Of a stretch of DNA of 64,000 bases, positions 1 through 10,427 are shown piece after piece. Below the pieces are notes generated by a model. That model was not told where the DNA came from. It was given only the letters and a program-made list of their open reading frames with translations, and did not search any database. Numbering within the stretch: the first letter of the stretch is position 1; each line of letters begins with the position of its first letter. This DNA is from Haematobia irritans (Eukaryota > Arthropoda > Insecta > Diptera > Muscidae), in NCBI RefSeq assembly GCF_050003625.1, contig NC_134397.1, positions 97,076,162 through 97,140,161 on the forward strand, in the 5' to 3' direction. The position numbers and the translations under genes were made by a program.

Positions 1-158
1 TATCAATTTACTCGGAAAACGAAAAACTAAAACACAACAAAAATTTTTGCTAAGGATTAGTCGTATGAACTTTGTGTGTACTAAAAAGTTCATAATTTTA
101 TAGCCTACATTTCGTACCTTGATTGTTTCGTAAAATTTTCAATAGTTCATGAGCTGTA
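1..158. other. Unassigned AT-rich sequence
   Basis: No coding signal or repeat end is recognised before the family A terminus at 159. Confidence 0.5.
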
Positions 159-1115
159 CACCCTCACAAAAAATCGCTTCTGTAACATATACTCCCAAAC
201 ATATTTTGCTTCAAGCATATACATTTTTGGGTATTGCCCAAACATTTATATGTTTGATCTCTTCCAATATATAATATGTTTGAAAGCATATTGGTCTAAA
301 CAATATATGTTTGGGTAGTCTAAGTTCCAAACATTTTGTATTTTTGCATCCAAATTCAATAATGTTGTCTTCCAAAAAACAATATGTTATTATGTGATCA
401 TATGATATGTTTGGAAGCATTTTGCACCCAAAAATATAATATGCTTAAAAAAGTTCTCCCAAACAATATTGTGCTCAAAATTTTATTTATTTATTTATAT
501 ATTTACAATCATAATGAATTATGAAAATAAACAGGTAATATAGGTGCTAACAACATAGGTTTTCGACCTGAATGCTCAAAATTTTGTTTCTGCCTAATTG
601 TATATTCCCCCACATCTTTCTCACTTCCACGAGATTTTCTAGTTCTTAGCACCTTTTTCTGTAATACAAACATTGTAGAAGAAATTATTCAATTTTATGA
701 TTTTTTTATTTTAAATTTACCTTTTGCCGGACGGGGATTCGAACAGCGGACCACACAGTTTGTAAGGATCAAAGAAGTAGCTGATCAATTGCCCAAGGAA
801 AAATAAAATGTTAATTTTGTAATAACAAGCAACAACCACCAACTTAGTTCAATATCGCTCCCTGTTAAATAGCGCTCCAAGCTACTAAACACATATATGT
901 TTATAGGCTATTTCTAAATTAATATATGTTTGCATCCAAGCATATTATATTTACAAACATTTTATGTCCCAAACATAATATGTTCTAACATATTAACATA
1001 TATGTCCCAAACATGTTATGCTAGTTTATGAATATTATATGCTTGCACTCAAAAATAGTGTGTTTAAAAATTTGTGTTCAAACATATAATGTTTATAGCC
1101 AAACATATGAAAAAC
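159..1115 (-). mobile_element. Family A miniature element, reverse copy (ends CACCCTCA / CACTGTTAG)
   Basis: The stretch starts with TA then CACCCTCA and runs through many copies of AAACATAT/ATATGTTT. Near 1090 it reaches the GGAACATATGAAAAACA-type sequence that marks the other end of the family. The same ends recur at 1207-2984, 31202-38130 and 39300-40024. It encodes nothing recognisable. A decayed tRNA-like module lies at about 720-790. The right terminus is degraded, so the end is approximate. Confidence 0.5.
720..790 (-). repeat. Decayed tRNA-like (Pol III promoter-like) module
   Basis: On the minus strand a B-box-like GTTCGAATCCC lies at about 734-744. It is followed by a CCGTCCGGC-type flank shared with the better module at 14068-14136. 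The A-box half is damaged. It is flanked by the AGTTCTTAGCACC / TGTAGAAGAAATTAT block that accompanies the same module elsewhere. It is not a functional tRNA gene, because no acceptor stem can be formed. Confidence 0.45.
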
Positions 1116-2433
1116 AGTCTTTTTCATCCGTGTAGTCGGAACACCGAAAAATCGGTGAAATTTTTTGACATATTTGGGGTTTTGACCATCCACTTGTTTA
1201 TAACTACACTGTTAGAAAAATATGTTTTCCATATGTTCCGATATAAACAAAATGTGTTTCGGGCTCAATTTTAAAACACAATATGTTTAAGTGCAAACAT
1301 GTAATGTTCCTAAACTAACACTAAATGTTTGGGACATCGATGTTAATATGTTAGAATATATTATGTTTGGGGCATGAATGTTTCATAAAAATCATATGTG
1401 TGAATGCAAACATATATAAATTTACAAATTTCGACTAAACATACATATGTTGTGATATTTTATTCAAAGCGACAGTGAGAGTATAGAGAAAGAAATAGAG
1501 ATGGAAACCTGGAGAGTTGACGAAAGATATCAACATAACACAGCGAAAGAATCAAAAGAGAACAATTTCTGTGAAACCGTTTGCATGTTGTTTCGGAAAA
1601 CTGTTTTATGATAAGGCCAAAAATTTGATATGCTTAAGTCTAAATATTATTTAATTTGAATAAGGAGAATATACATTCGGAACCAAGAGAATAGACATTT
1701 GAAAAACAAACAGCATATGTTTCCGCCTTGAGAGCTGCATTTTATGTATGTGTGGACATGTGTTTTGTTTATCATTTTGGCATTATGGGCACAATTTTTT
1801 TCTTGGTTCGTTAAAAGAAATCAGGGGTCTTCATAAAAATAACGAAAGGGCTCTATACTCTTATTGGAGTTGGGACAGTAAAATGAAATAAGGAGGAAAT
1901 AGTGAAAAATTACACAGTAAACTGTATAAAAACAAAGTTTAGTTCCTCTTTATTAATAAGTAGTCCACGAGGAGTTGACGGACACCTTCAAATATAAAAG
2001 CGGGCATTAAGTTCGAGTTTTGCAGCTAAAACAATTTAAAAAGTTTATTTTCTTTAAAATGAATTATTAACGAAAAATAAAAGGCATTTTAGAGCGATGG
2101 TGTTAAATGCTAGTAAAAAACTGTTCACGCCTAAATAAATTTAAGTTTATATTATAAAATTACTTATGTATGTTTATACTCGACTCCACGTTCTTCTTTT
2201 GTTAGAGTTTTTGAATACCAAATTTTAAAGTTTTGTACCAAAAAGTTTTTTGTTACAAAATTGTTATTTTTGCTTTAAAAAAATAATATTTTATCCAAAA
2301 ATCAGTCAACTTCGTTTATATCAAGCACTGTTACTGACTATAAATCTTTAATAACCCACATTTCGAAGTTTCATTATAAAACTTTAATATAGTGTAAATA
2401 TAAATGTGTAAATTTAAAAAAAAAATAAATTTT

Positions 2434-2506
2434 CGGTCGGAGCAGGGATTGAACCCACGACCCTTTGCATGCAAGGCAGACATGCTAACCACTGCTCCAC
2501 GTGGCA
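2434..2506 (-). repeat. tRNA-like module (Ala-like), outward facing
   Basis: On the minus strand an A-box-like TGGAGCAGTGGTTAGCATG is followed by TTGCATGCAAAGG and a B-box GGTTCAATCCC. A run of T (minus strand) at about 2416-2426 could stop Pol III. The acceptor ends do not pair, so this is a tRNA-derived promoter module and not a tRNA gene. The same sequence recurs at 14251-14323. Confidence 0.6.
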
Positions 2507-2621
2507 AACAAATGTATGTTTCTGTTAAATAATGTTATGTTTGCATGGGCTCGTGGGCGCTGCAAACTATGCTATATAAATGTAACTTATAACGATAATT
2601 ATCTACTGGTGACTATAACAG

Positions 2622-2665
2622 CTACGTAGTCCAGTGCATAGTGTGTTGGCTTACAAAAGGTAAAG
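2622..2665 (+). repeat. Truncated second tRNA-like module
   Basis: GCTACGTAGTCCAGTGCATAGTG matches the A-box half of the module at 37801-37870. Here the B-box half has been replaced by AAAGGTAAAGG repeats. It faces away from the module at 2434-2506, giving a divergent pair. Confidence 0.5.
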
Positions 2666-3109
2666 GTAAAAGACGAAAGGTAAAATTTAAAAAAATTATA
2701 AAAGTGAATAATTTCTTCAACATTATTTGTATTACAGAAAAAGGTGCCAAGAACTAAAATATTTCGTGGAAGTGAAAATTACGAGTATGTTAGGCAATGA
2801 GCACAATAGTCTTTGGGAAAAATTTTTCCAAGCATATAATATTTTTGGGCTCAAAATGCTTCCAAACATATAATATGTTCACATAAAACAAACATATTAA
2901 TGTTTCGGCAGTATCCAATAATATATGTGCTTCCTGCAAAATATGTTTGGAGCATATGTTAAAGAAGCGATTTTTTTGAGGGTGTACAAATCTACTCACC
3001 AAATTTTGTGAAGCTAACTTGGTGGGAAATATTTTTTGCCGCTAAAATCATGATTTCGCCCATAGTGCAATGTCATGTAAAAGTAATATTGTGTGGTTTA
3101 CCGATTACG

Positions 3110-3434
3110 TAGTGCCCTTTCATTATTTTTGTGGAGAGCAAAATCAAGGGTAGCACCGCTTAAGACCCAGTCTTTGTCGCGTTTGAAGTTGTTGGCGGCT
3201 GAATTGCTATCGGTACTGGTGCGTTAAACAAAAGAAAATGTTCCCGTTGAGATACATGGTATATATTTATGGACCGACTCGGAAATTGTTCTCGATTGGC
3301 TGACCGAGCATCCGTCAAATTGGAGCACATTCATTGCAAACCGGGTTTCCGCCATTCAAGAGGAAACGAAAATGGCCGTTTGGATGAATGTCCCTTCTAA
3401 GTTAAATCCAGCAGATATAATATCAAGAGGTGTG
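3110..3434 (+). pseudogene. BEL/Pao LTR-retrotransposon pol fragment
   Basis: Conceptual translation reads RAKSRVAPLKTQSLSRLKLL and then, after breaks, WTDSEIVLDWLTEHPSNWST, FIANRVSAIQ and VPSKLNPADIISRG. These are typical of the RNase H region of BEL/Pao elements, where a WTDS block is followed by ANRV and a PADxxSRG motif. Only about 100 codons survive, with at least one stop and a frame change near 3225. No LTR, protease, reverse transcriptase core or integrase is seen nearby. It is a dead fragment. Confidence 0.7.
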
Positions 3435-3454
3435 TATATTTCTGAACTGCTTGT

Positions 3455-3578
3455 ATCTATTTGGTTTACAGGACCACAAACATCATTAACCAAACATAAT
3501 AATGTTTCGGAATTATCCAAAAATATATGTGCTTCCTGCAAAATAGGTTTGGAACATATGTTCTTGTTGTTGAGGGTG
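3455..3578 (+). mobile_element. Family A 3'-end fragment
   Basis: About 120 bp match the last part of the copy ending at 2984, including ATATATGTGCTTCCTGCAAA and the terminal GAGGGTG followed by TA. The rest of the copy is missing; the BEL/Pao fragment lies just upstream. Confidence 0.55.
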
Positions 3579-3680
3579 TAATAAGTATATTTAATATGTT
3601 AATAAAACATGTATTTTATTGAAGAAAATAAGCGCCTATATAAAAATAGAACCGTATTTATAAAGGCAAGTAAAAGGCAC

Positions 3681-3712
3681 TATAAAAGAAGCAGCGATTG
3701 TCATCTCAGACC
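3681..3712 (+). promoter_or_regulatory. Possible TATA/initiator core promoter
   Basis: TATAAAAG at 3681 is followed about 26-28 nt later by TCAGAC, close to the insect initiator consensus TCAKTY. It may be a leftover LTR promoter, given the BEL/Pao fragment upstream. No transcript evidence is available. Confidence 0.2.
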
Positions 3713-3894
3713 TGTTTGTTTGCCAAAATCGAATGTAATACGCCAGTAAATTTGAATTTAGGTTTCCGTGTTTAAAAAACAAATTGTCCCAAAGATGTTT
3801 ACGTTTGATAAAAAATCATCGCAGCCATCTTGGGAAGGGAGTTTCAGAGGGTCCAACATATTTAGGTTAGCCTGGCCTCCTTGTATGCAAAGGG

Positions 3895-3957
3895 TCCTGT
3901 GCCCGAAACACAGTTTGATTATATCGGAACATATGAAAAACATATTTTCTAACACTT
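3895..3957 (-). mobile_element. Family A terminal fragment
   Basis: GCCCGAAACACAGTTTG, GGAACATATGAAAAACATA and TTTTCTAACA match the reversed 5' end of family A (compare 39965-40024). It is a terminal relic of about 60 bp. Confidence 0.5.
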
Positions 3958-5091
3958 TAGGTATAATGAAATAAACTATCTACATTTGAATTAATGAAAA
4001 TGGATGGGACTAAATTTAATTTATAAATAAAGGACTACTCCGTGAGGGTTCGCGTCTCAGGGTTTTGGATTCTTGAGACCAACTGCAAAAATTTAATTTC
4101 AATTATTTCCTTTTTTCCCATCCATTTCTACTGTATCCTAGCAACATACAACAATTGTATTTCATATAACGGAGACACGTAAATCGCAATTGCTACCTGT
4201 CAGACGTATAGTCTCAATTGGATTAACATTGTGTTTTTAAAATCTGTATGTGATTTCATCAGAAGCAAAGAAGTAACAAACCGTAGTTGACGATGCATTG
4301 GCTATCTATTCCGTGTCGCACACTCCATTGCTATAATTTGTCACTTTTTGATAAATGGAATACCTAACAATCTGATGACATTATCGTTATTATAATTCAG
4401 GATATGTTGTAGATGAATAAAGTAGATGTACATATCCTGTGTACAGACACTATTTAATGCTATATTAATTGCTATTGTATGAAATGCTAATGACACCAGG
4501 ACATTGGACGATTTTTTTCGAATCTTGACTATCCCTGATACCTCTATCGAATGTAATTTATGTGAATTGTTGTAGATTTATATGAAAATTGCTCAAATTG
4601 GAAACGATTTCCGTATGAAGGGTGTGTGCTTTTCTGTCTTTGGTAACGCTTTAGTAATGCATTAGAAGCTTGGAATTATGTAATTAAATGACAAAAAAGT
4701 CCATCCTTAAAATCATGTAAAAGTGAACTAATTTTTATTTAAAACAAGTATGTATATTGTGTACCATGGATTGCTAACAAAGTTTTACTTAAGACTGCCA
4801 GACTGTGTTATGGCAATAATGCCTCGAAATTGAAGATTGTCTATATTAATATTTATATAATCCACTTTAGTTCTTATTCAGTTTTCATAGAGGAGTTTAT
4901 ATGAAATCACATAAGTTTTTACGATCCTAAATAGGGTGATATTACGTTATAAATTTCAACTGGTTCCAATGAAATTGAAACCAATTGAAATAAGATTGTG
5001 TTCTCACTCAAATTAAAATTATTTTTCACAAAATGAAAATAAATATTAAAATTTTTCCATCGAATCCTAAGTTATTTAACGACATCCATTC
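3958..5091. other. Unassigned AT-rich intergenic sequence
   Basis: No open reading frame of note, no repeat terminus and no RNA gene is recognised. This is the left flank of the LINE insertion. Confidence 0.5.
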
Positions 5092-5103
5092 ACAAGAATA
5101 TTA
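5092..5103. repeat. Target-site duplication of the LOA-like LINE (left copy)
   Basis: ACAAGAATATTA here is repeated exactly at 9975-9986, on the other side of the LINE. This fixes the boundaries of the insertion. Confidence 0.8.
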
Positions 5104-5121
5104 GGTTAGGTTAGGTTAGGT
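5102..5121 (+). repeat. (TTAGG)n 3' tail of the LINE
   Basis: Four consecutive TTAGG units on the plus strand (CCTAA in the element sense) form the 3' terminus. The second copy has two units at 17650-17660, and a diverged third copy has two at 55676-55686. Unit number varies by copy, which marks a templated or slippage-prone tail instead of poly(A). Confidence 0.8.
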
Positions 5122-5244
5122 TAAAGTGGCAGCCCGATTAAGATTCAGGCTCACTTAGACTATTCAGTCCATTGTGATACCACATTAACTAAAAGTACCT
5201 ATTACATATGGGCACTTCTAGTTTTAACCGCTGAACCTTCTTGA

Positions 5245-8064
5245 TTATTTTTCTTTGTTGAACCAACCAGATTGTTCCAAAAACATTAGCAGACTGCTTA
5301 AGTTAACGTTTTCCAGATCCGCCAGTAATCTGAAGCTATATGCTCCTAAAAGTTGCTTGCGCTTTACACAAAATGCAGGACACTCACACAAGAGGTGTTT
5401 AATTGATTCTTTTTCCTCCGCATCATGACAGCTCATACAATAGTCATTATACTTCGCGCCAATAGTTTTTGCAAAATCTCCTATCAGGCAGCGACCCGTT
5501 ATAGCAGATATCAGGAGTGATATCTGACGTCTCGAGAACATTAGCATATCTAGTGTGCGGTTTAAGTTGAAATGGGGCCATATTTGCTTGGTGTCGTTAC
5601 AACCCTTGCAATTCTCCCATCGAACATTTGCCATCATAACAGCCTTCTCACGCAGCATGAGCTTGCAGGTAGCTAGGGGCATACCAACAAATTCTAGTTC
5701 CCCTGGAATATGTAAGGTAGTCCCTAGCCTTGCCAACTCATCGGCTTCGCAGTTCCCCGGTATGTTCCTATGGCCAGGCACCCATATTAGGTGAATATTG
5801 TACTGCTCAGCCATCTCATTGAGAGATTTGCGGCAATCGATGGCCGTTTTCGAGTTGAGGAACACAGAGTCCAAGGATTTTATTGCAGGTTGACTGTCTG
5901 AGTATATATTAATGCCCACATTTTTTGGAACATTACTTCTCAGCCAATTCGCCACCTCTCTTATTGCTAATATTTCAGCCTGAAAAACACTACAGTGATT
6001 AGGTAATCTTTTCGCTATTTGAAGTTCCAAATCATTAGAATATACTCCGAAACCCACTTGTCCATCCAATTTGGAGCCATCAGTGTAGAAATCTATATAT
6101 TCTTTATTCCCCGGGGTCTGTGTACACCACGCCTCACTGTTGGGGATTAGAGTCTCAAACTTTTTGTCGAAAAGTGGACTCGCCAAAGTGTAATCCACTA
6201 CGTTAGGCACATCTGACATTGTTTTGAGGACAGAACTGTGACCGTAACCTTTTTCCGACCACAGCGATAGTTCGCGCAACCGCACAGCGGTTGTTGCAGC
6301 TGACTGTTTGGCCAAAATGTCTAAAGGCAATAGATGCAGCATGACATTAAGGGAATTTGTTCCTGTCTTGCTGAATGCGCCTGAAATACACAAACACGCC
6401 ATACGCTGAACTTTATCTAAACCAGTCGGTTTCTGAAGTGCCGGCCACCAGACTACAACACCATATAGCATTATAGGTCTAACCACTGCCGTGTATAGCC
6501 AATGCACAATTTTTGGTTTTAGTCCCCAATTTTTTCCTATTGCCTTTTTGCACGAGTACAAAGCTACAGTTGCCTTCCTCGCCCTTTCTTCAATATTAAG
6601 CTTAAAGTTCAGCTTCCTGTCCAAAATAACGCCAAGGTATTTTGCACAATCACCAAAGGGAATTTCAATACCCCCTAAGGAAATAGGCCTAACCGTGGGA
6701 GTTTTGCGATCTTTGCAGTACATGACTAATTCTGTCTTTGCGGGATTTACCCCAAGACCATTGTCTTTCGCCCATTTTTCAGTCATCCGGAGGGCCCTCT
6801 GAATAATATCTCTGATTGTGGATGGGAATTTTCCCCTGACTGCCAGAGCTACATCATCTGCGTATGCCACCACTTTTATCCTTTCTTTTTCTAGAGTAAC
6901 CAGAAGGCTATTTATAGCAACATTCCAAAGAAGAGGTGATAGAACTCCTCCTTGGGGAGTGCCTCTGTTCACATACTTTTGTATGTTTGCTTGTCCCAGT
7001 GTGGCTGAAATACGTCTCTTCATTAGCAGTTCGTCTAACAGCCTGATTATACATGGATCAACATTCAGAGTTGTCAGTCCATTTAATATCGAGCTCGGAT
7101 GGACATTATTGAACGCCCCTTCGATGTCTAGAAACGCCACGATTGTGTATTCTTTGACAGATAGTGAGCTTTCAATAAAGCTGACTAGTTCATGTAGTGC
7201 GGTCTCAGTAGACCTGCCCTTCGAGTATGCATGCTGTCGTTTCGAGAACAAACTTGAATCGATGCTAGTTCTAAGATAAATATCTATCATCCTCTCCAGA
7301 GTCTTAAGTAGGAATGAGGATAAGCTGATTGGTCGGAAATCCTTCGCCCTTGAGTGAGAGGCTTTTCCCGCTTTAGGTATGAAGACGACTTTTGTTTCCC
7401 TCCACTTTCCTGGGATATATGATAAGTTGATACATCCTTTATATATCACCGACAACCAGGGGATAATTTTGTCAGTTACAGCTTGTAACTCCGCCGGAGT
7501 AATTCCATCAGGTCCAGGGGATTTGAATGGTCCAAAGCTATTTAGCGCCCATCTTATTCTAGTTTCCGATACAATTTCCTCGACAGGAAACGACCGCTGA
7601 GCAACTGTGGCACCGCCAGTACATGGTTCAACCGTCTGATTTCCAGGAAAATGTGTGTCCAATAGTACCTCCAGCGTCTCCTCACTGGACGTTGTCCAAT
7701 TGCCCTCCGATGTTTTAATGAAACCTGGAGCGGAGTTGGTGGATGCTAGAACCTTCCGTAGTCTGGAAGCCTCGGACGTATTCTCAATACTGCTGCAGTA
7801 AGCATTCCAAGAGTTATGCTGAGCCTTTCTCAGTTCTCGCTTGTATCCTCTCAGAATCTTCTTGTAAGCGTCCCAGTCCTCAGAAGCTCTGGTGGACTTT
7901 GCCTTGTTAAAGAGCTTCCTGCAGGATTTCCTCATATTACTTAATTCCGTAGACCACCATGGTGGTCGATGTTTCCCCCTTGGCTTTCCTCTAGGGCATG
8001 CAGCTTTCAGTGAGATGTTGAAGGCCTTAGTAATCCGCTCCACTGCGTATTCGATATCTTGCAC
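5245..8064 (-). pseudogene. LINE ORF2 main part: reverse transcriptase and RNase H
   Basis: About 939 codons are uninterrupted. The reverse transcriptase spans residues about 180-480, with SPGPDGITP, FRPISLSS, FLDIEGAFNNV, GTPQGGVLSPLLWN and the catalytic YADD at about 401-404. RNase H spans about 655-782, with YTDGS, an E in FQAEILA, YSDS and EADELA as the acidic catalytic residues. A C-terminal CX2CX10HX4C finger lies at about 880-905. The frame has no real start of its own: it is the continuation of the endonuclease ORF, separated by the indels near 8064-8100. Apart from that break this copy looks young. The stop at 5245 is followed by a short 3' UTR. Confidence 0.9.
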
Positions 8065-8816
8065 ATTTCTCTGGTATTTCCGGTATCATCATATTCCCTA
8101 TACCTATTCCAGTCAGCTTTCCTTGCATTTGGCGGAAATATGGTCTTGGTGGTATGAACATCAAATTTGAAACTGATGTAGCGATGATCTGAGAAGCTGT
8201 GTTCACTTAAAACATGCCACTCAGATATCATTTCATTCAGTTCTTGCGAGGCCAAGGTGATGTCCAAAACCTCTTGCCTGTTTTTAGTGACAAAGGTTGG
8301 GACATCTCCCTTGTTGCAAACTACCAGATTAGTACGCAAAATAAACTCTATTAGCGACTCTCCCCTTGCATTAGTATCACTACTTCCCCATATACTATGA
8401 TGTGCATTCGCATCGCATCCCATAATGAGTTTCGTCTTTGTTTTCCGTGACTCCTCCACTAAGGTCTTAACGGCATATGGAGGCATCTCCCTGTCATGTC
8501 CCATGTAGACCGAAGATACCCAATATTTGCATTTGGCTATTTCTAAACTGGCAACGACAGTGTCTGTATTGCACATTGAAGGAAGCAGAAACAAGTTGAG
8601 CTCGTTTTTAGCAATTATACAGGCTCGATTTACATCATTACCACTATACTGCAATAGTTTGAACCCCGGAGTACTTAATTCACATATTTTGTTTTTATAA
8701 ACATATGGTTCTTGAATAAGAACTATATCTATGTCCCCTTTCATCAGGAGAACTTTTAAGGCAGCACATGCAGCCTTACAATGATGAAGATTTATCTGGA
8801 GGATCCGTAGGACCAT
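8007..8816 (-). pseudogene. LINE ORF2 N-terminus: apurinic-type endonuclease
   Basis: The first ATG in frame is at 8816 (MVLRILQINLHH). Motifs of the APE-type LINE endonuclease follow in order: QINLHH, LIQEPYV (catalytic E), GCDANAHHSIWGS (D and N), DITLAS and SDHRYISF (D and H). This domain nicks target DNA to prime reverse transcription. The frame ends at 8007, after the code for the rest of ORF2 has moved to another frame. Comparison with the decayed copy at 21390-21460 shows two small deletions here, about 8 nt near 8095 and 11 nt near 8066. Together they break the ORF. Confidence 0.85.
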
Positions 8817-9974
8817 CGAGATTTTCAACAACCGTCACATCAGCCGCTTCAATCGAGTCATCAAGAATGTCCTCTTCAGAGATATCGGTGACTCTCGCAA
8901 TAACCATAGGTTCAACTTTGGTGAGTTCTGAGGCAGTAGAAGCCTCCTCACGCATACGGTATCTATCCATGTCTTCAAATGTCTTGGTATCCCCCTCGAC
9001 TTCGCAAGAGGATCCGCTTACTTCTGATTCAGACAGAGGCTTGTCAATTTCTGAATCCTTTAGCAGATCGTTTTTATACACCTTCATTTGGATATAATGA
9101 AAGCCATAACATACACGGCCCTGGGACTTTGCTAGATGTGGCAAAGACTGAGTGTTCAATATAAACACTGCATGCCGTCTTGGCCCATCCACTACATCCA
9201 AACGGCCAACCTTCCAATCAGCTGTTGGAAGATCTGGATTGCATTGTTTCAGTCTATTTAAAATAGATTCAGGGTCAGGAGGGTTTGCAGGTATCCACGC
9301 ATGTGCTCTTGGTCTAGCCGGTATGTCTCTCTTCTCGACTAACTCTAGAGCAGCTCCTTCCCAAACTTCACCAATTAGTATCAGAGCAGCTTTAAAACAT
9401 TCTATAGACCTCTGGTCCTCAAATGCGACTAGCTTAAATCGTCCTTGATACCAACCAGCCTCTTGGTGTCGAGGATCTGGGCCGGGAAACTTTTCCAGCA
9501 CCTGTGAGTAGACGCCAGACAAAGCATTCTCAATTTCCCCCCATTTTTGCTTTGGAACCATACCGTCCAATGCTCCTTTATTAATGATAGCCATCACAAG
9601 GCTGTCTTTAGCAACTGAGGCAAACGATCGTTGATCCCTTTTGGAGGATGGCAGCTCATCCGGTGATCGTTCCCTTTTTCCAGCCTCAAGAATTCCTTGA
9701 GCCCATTTTAAGGAATCGCTTTGTTTAGCCGACAACGTGCTTGGGTCGACTGATCCTAATTTCTTTAGGATAAACAAAGCATTTCTGCGTTCTTTGAATC
9801 TCTTTCGTGAGGGATTACCTCCTTTTGATGCCGTTACCTTGGAAAAGGTCCGACTTGTCAAATTGTCGCCACCTGTCGACCCGTCTACAGGTCGACTAAT
9901 TGGGCCTAACTCTTGGTCATTGCCCAAATCTATAACTCCAGTCGATACTCGTCCACTGGGCCCTGAAGTTAGCA
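8776..9974 (-). pseudogene. LINE ORF1 (gag-like nucleic-acid-binding protein), lacks its start
   Basis: About 398 codons are open. The N-terminal 120 residues are basic and polar (for example RKRFKERRN). Residues about 120-300 resemble the DUF4780-type domain found in insect LINE ORF1 proteins, with the RPRAHAWIP and CNPDLPTADWKVGRL blocks. The tail is acidic (about 310-400). The expected role is to bind the element RNA in a ribonucleoprotein. No ATG occurs before residue about 129, and the reading frame runs off the element at the target duplication. The true N-terminus was therefore lost by 5' truncation. ORF1 overlaps the ORF2 start by 41 bp in another frame, which suggests coupled translation. 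A 113-bp piece of the same ORF lies at 38932-39044. Confidence 0.75.
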
Positions 9975-9986
9975 ACAAGAATATTA
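9975..9986. repeat. Target-site duplication of the LOA-like LINE (right copy)
   Basis: ACAAGAATATTA is identical to 5092-5103. Confidence 0.8.
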
Positions 9987-10427
9987 AATCCTAAAGAAAA
10001 GTTTCTTCATACACATAAAATTATTAAGGAGTGAACTAGTTTTTTTTTCCATTCAAACCTAATCGAATTTAGCAATACAAATTGTTAATATTTTTTCACT
10101 TTTTTTGATTGTTTTTCTTTGTACCGTTTCGGCTTGTGTTGGTGTCACATGAAAAAATTGATGCCGATGAAGATAAATGGCATCTTTAATTGGGTTTCCG
10201 CGTTTTTCTAAGCGTACGTTTGGCCACAAGAAGTAAAGGGTGCATGCCTGTTCTGAGTCTCACCGCACTCTACACCATTCAGCACACATTCGTCACACCT
10301 CTCAAAAAGGTGTGACCTACACGTGAGAAAACTTTTTGGAATTTGTGATCAAAAAATGTAAACAGCTGATTTTTCTGCAATACATTTTTTGGGAACCATA
10401 AAATAAACCTATTTTATAGGAAAATTA
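9987..10427. other. Unassigned sequence between LINE and family H
   Basis: The stretch contains GGTGTCACATG-type sequence and T-runs, but no recognised gene or repeat terminus. Confidence 0.4.

Larger units (their letters stand above)
1207..2984 (+). mobile_element. Family A element, full copy (about 1.8 kb, TA duplication)
   Basis: The copy begins TA-CACTGTTAGAAAAATATG and ends GAGGGTG-TA, so a TA target duplication flanks it (1205-1206 and 2985-2986). It carries the AAACATAT/ATATGTTT motifs near both ends and a pair of divergent tRNA-like modules in the middle. No transposase is encoded, so it is non-autonomous. The TA target and terminal CAC suggest a Tc1/mariner-type mobiliser, which is inference. 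Confidence 0.65.
5104..9974 (-). mobile_element. LOA/I-group non-LTR retrotransposon, 5'-truncated copy
   Basis: A 4.87 kb LINE on the minus strand carries a gag-like ORF1 (9974-8776) and an ORF2 with endonuclease, reverse transcriptase and RNase H (8816-5245). A 3' UTR of about 140 bp ends in repeated CCTAA (minus strand), seen as TTAGG repeats at about 5102-5121. A 12-bp target duplication flanks it exactly. ORF1 has no start codon inside the element, so the copy is 5'-truncated, as is usual for LINEs. The C-terminal RNase H places it in the I/LOA/R1 group; LOA is the best guess from overall ORF layout. Confidence 0.85.

Noticed and set aside
5102..5121. True telomere or interstitial telomeric repeat
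   Set aside because: The TTAGG units occur only at the 3' end of the LINE in three copies, and higher flies lack TTAGG telomeres.
6491..7600. Plus-strand open frames opposite the LINE ORF2 (103, 153 and 73 codons)
   Set aside because: They are antisense shadows of the reverse transcriptase gene, without motifs of their own.
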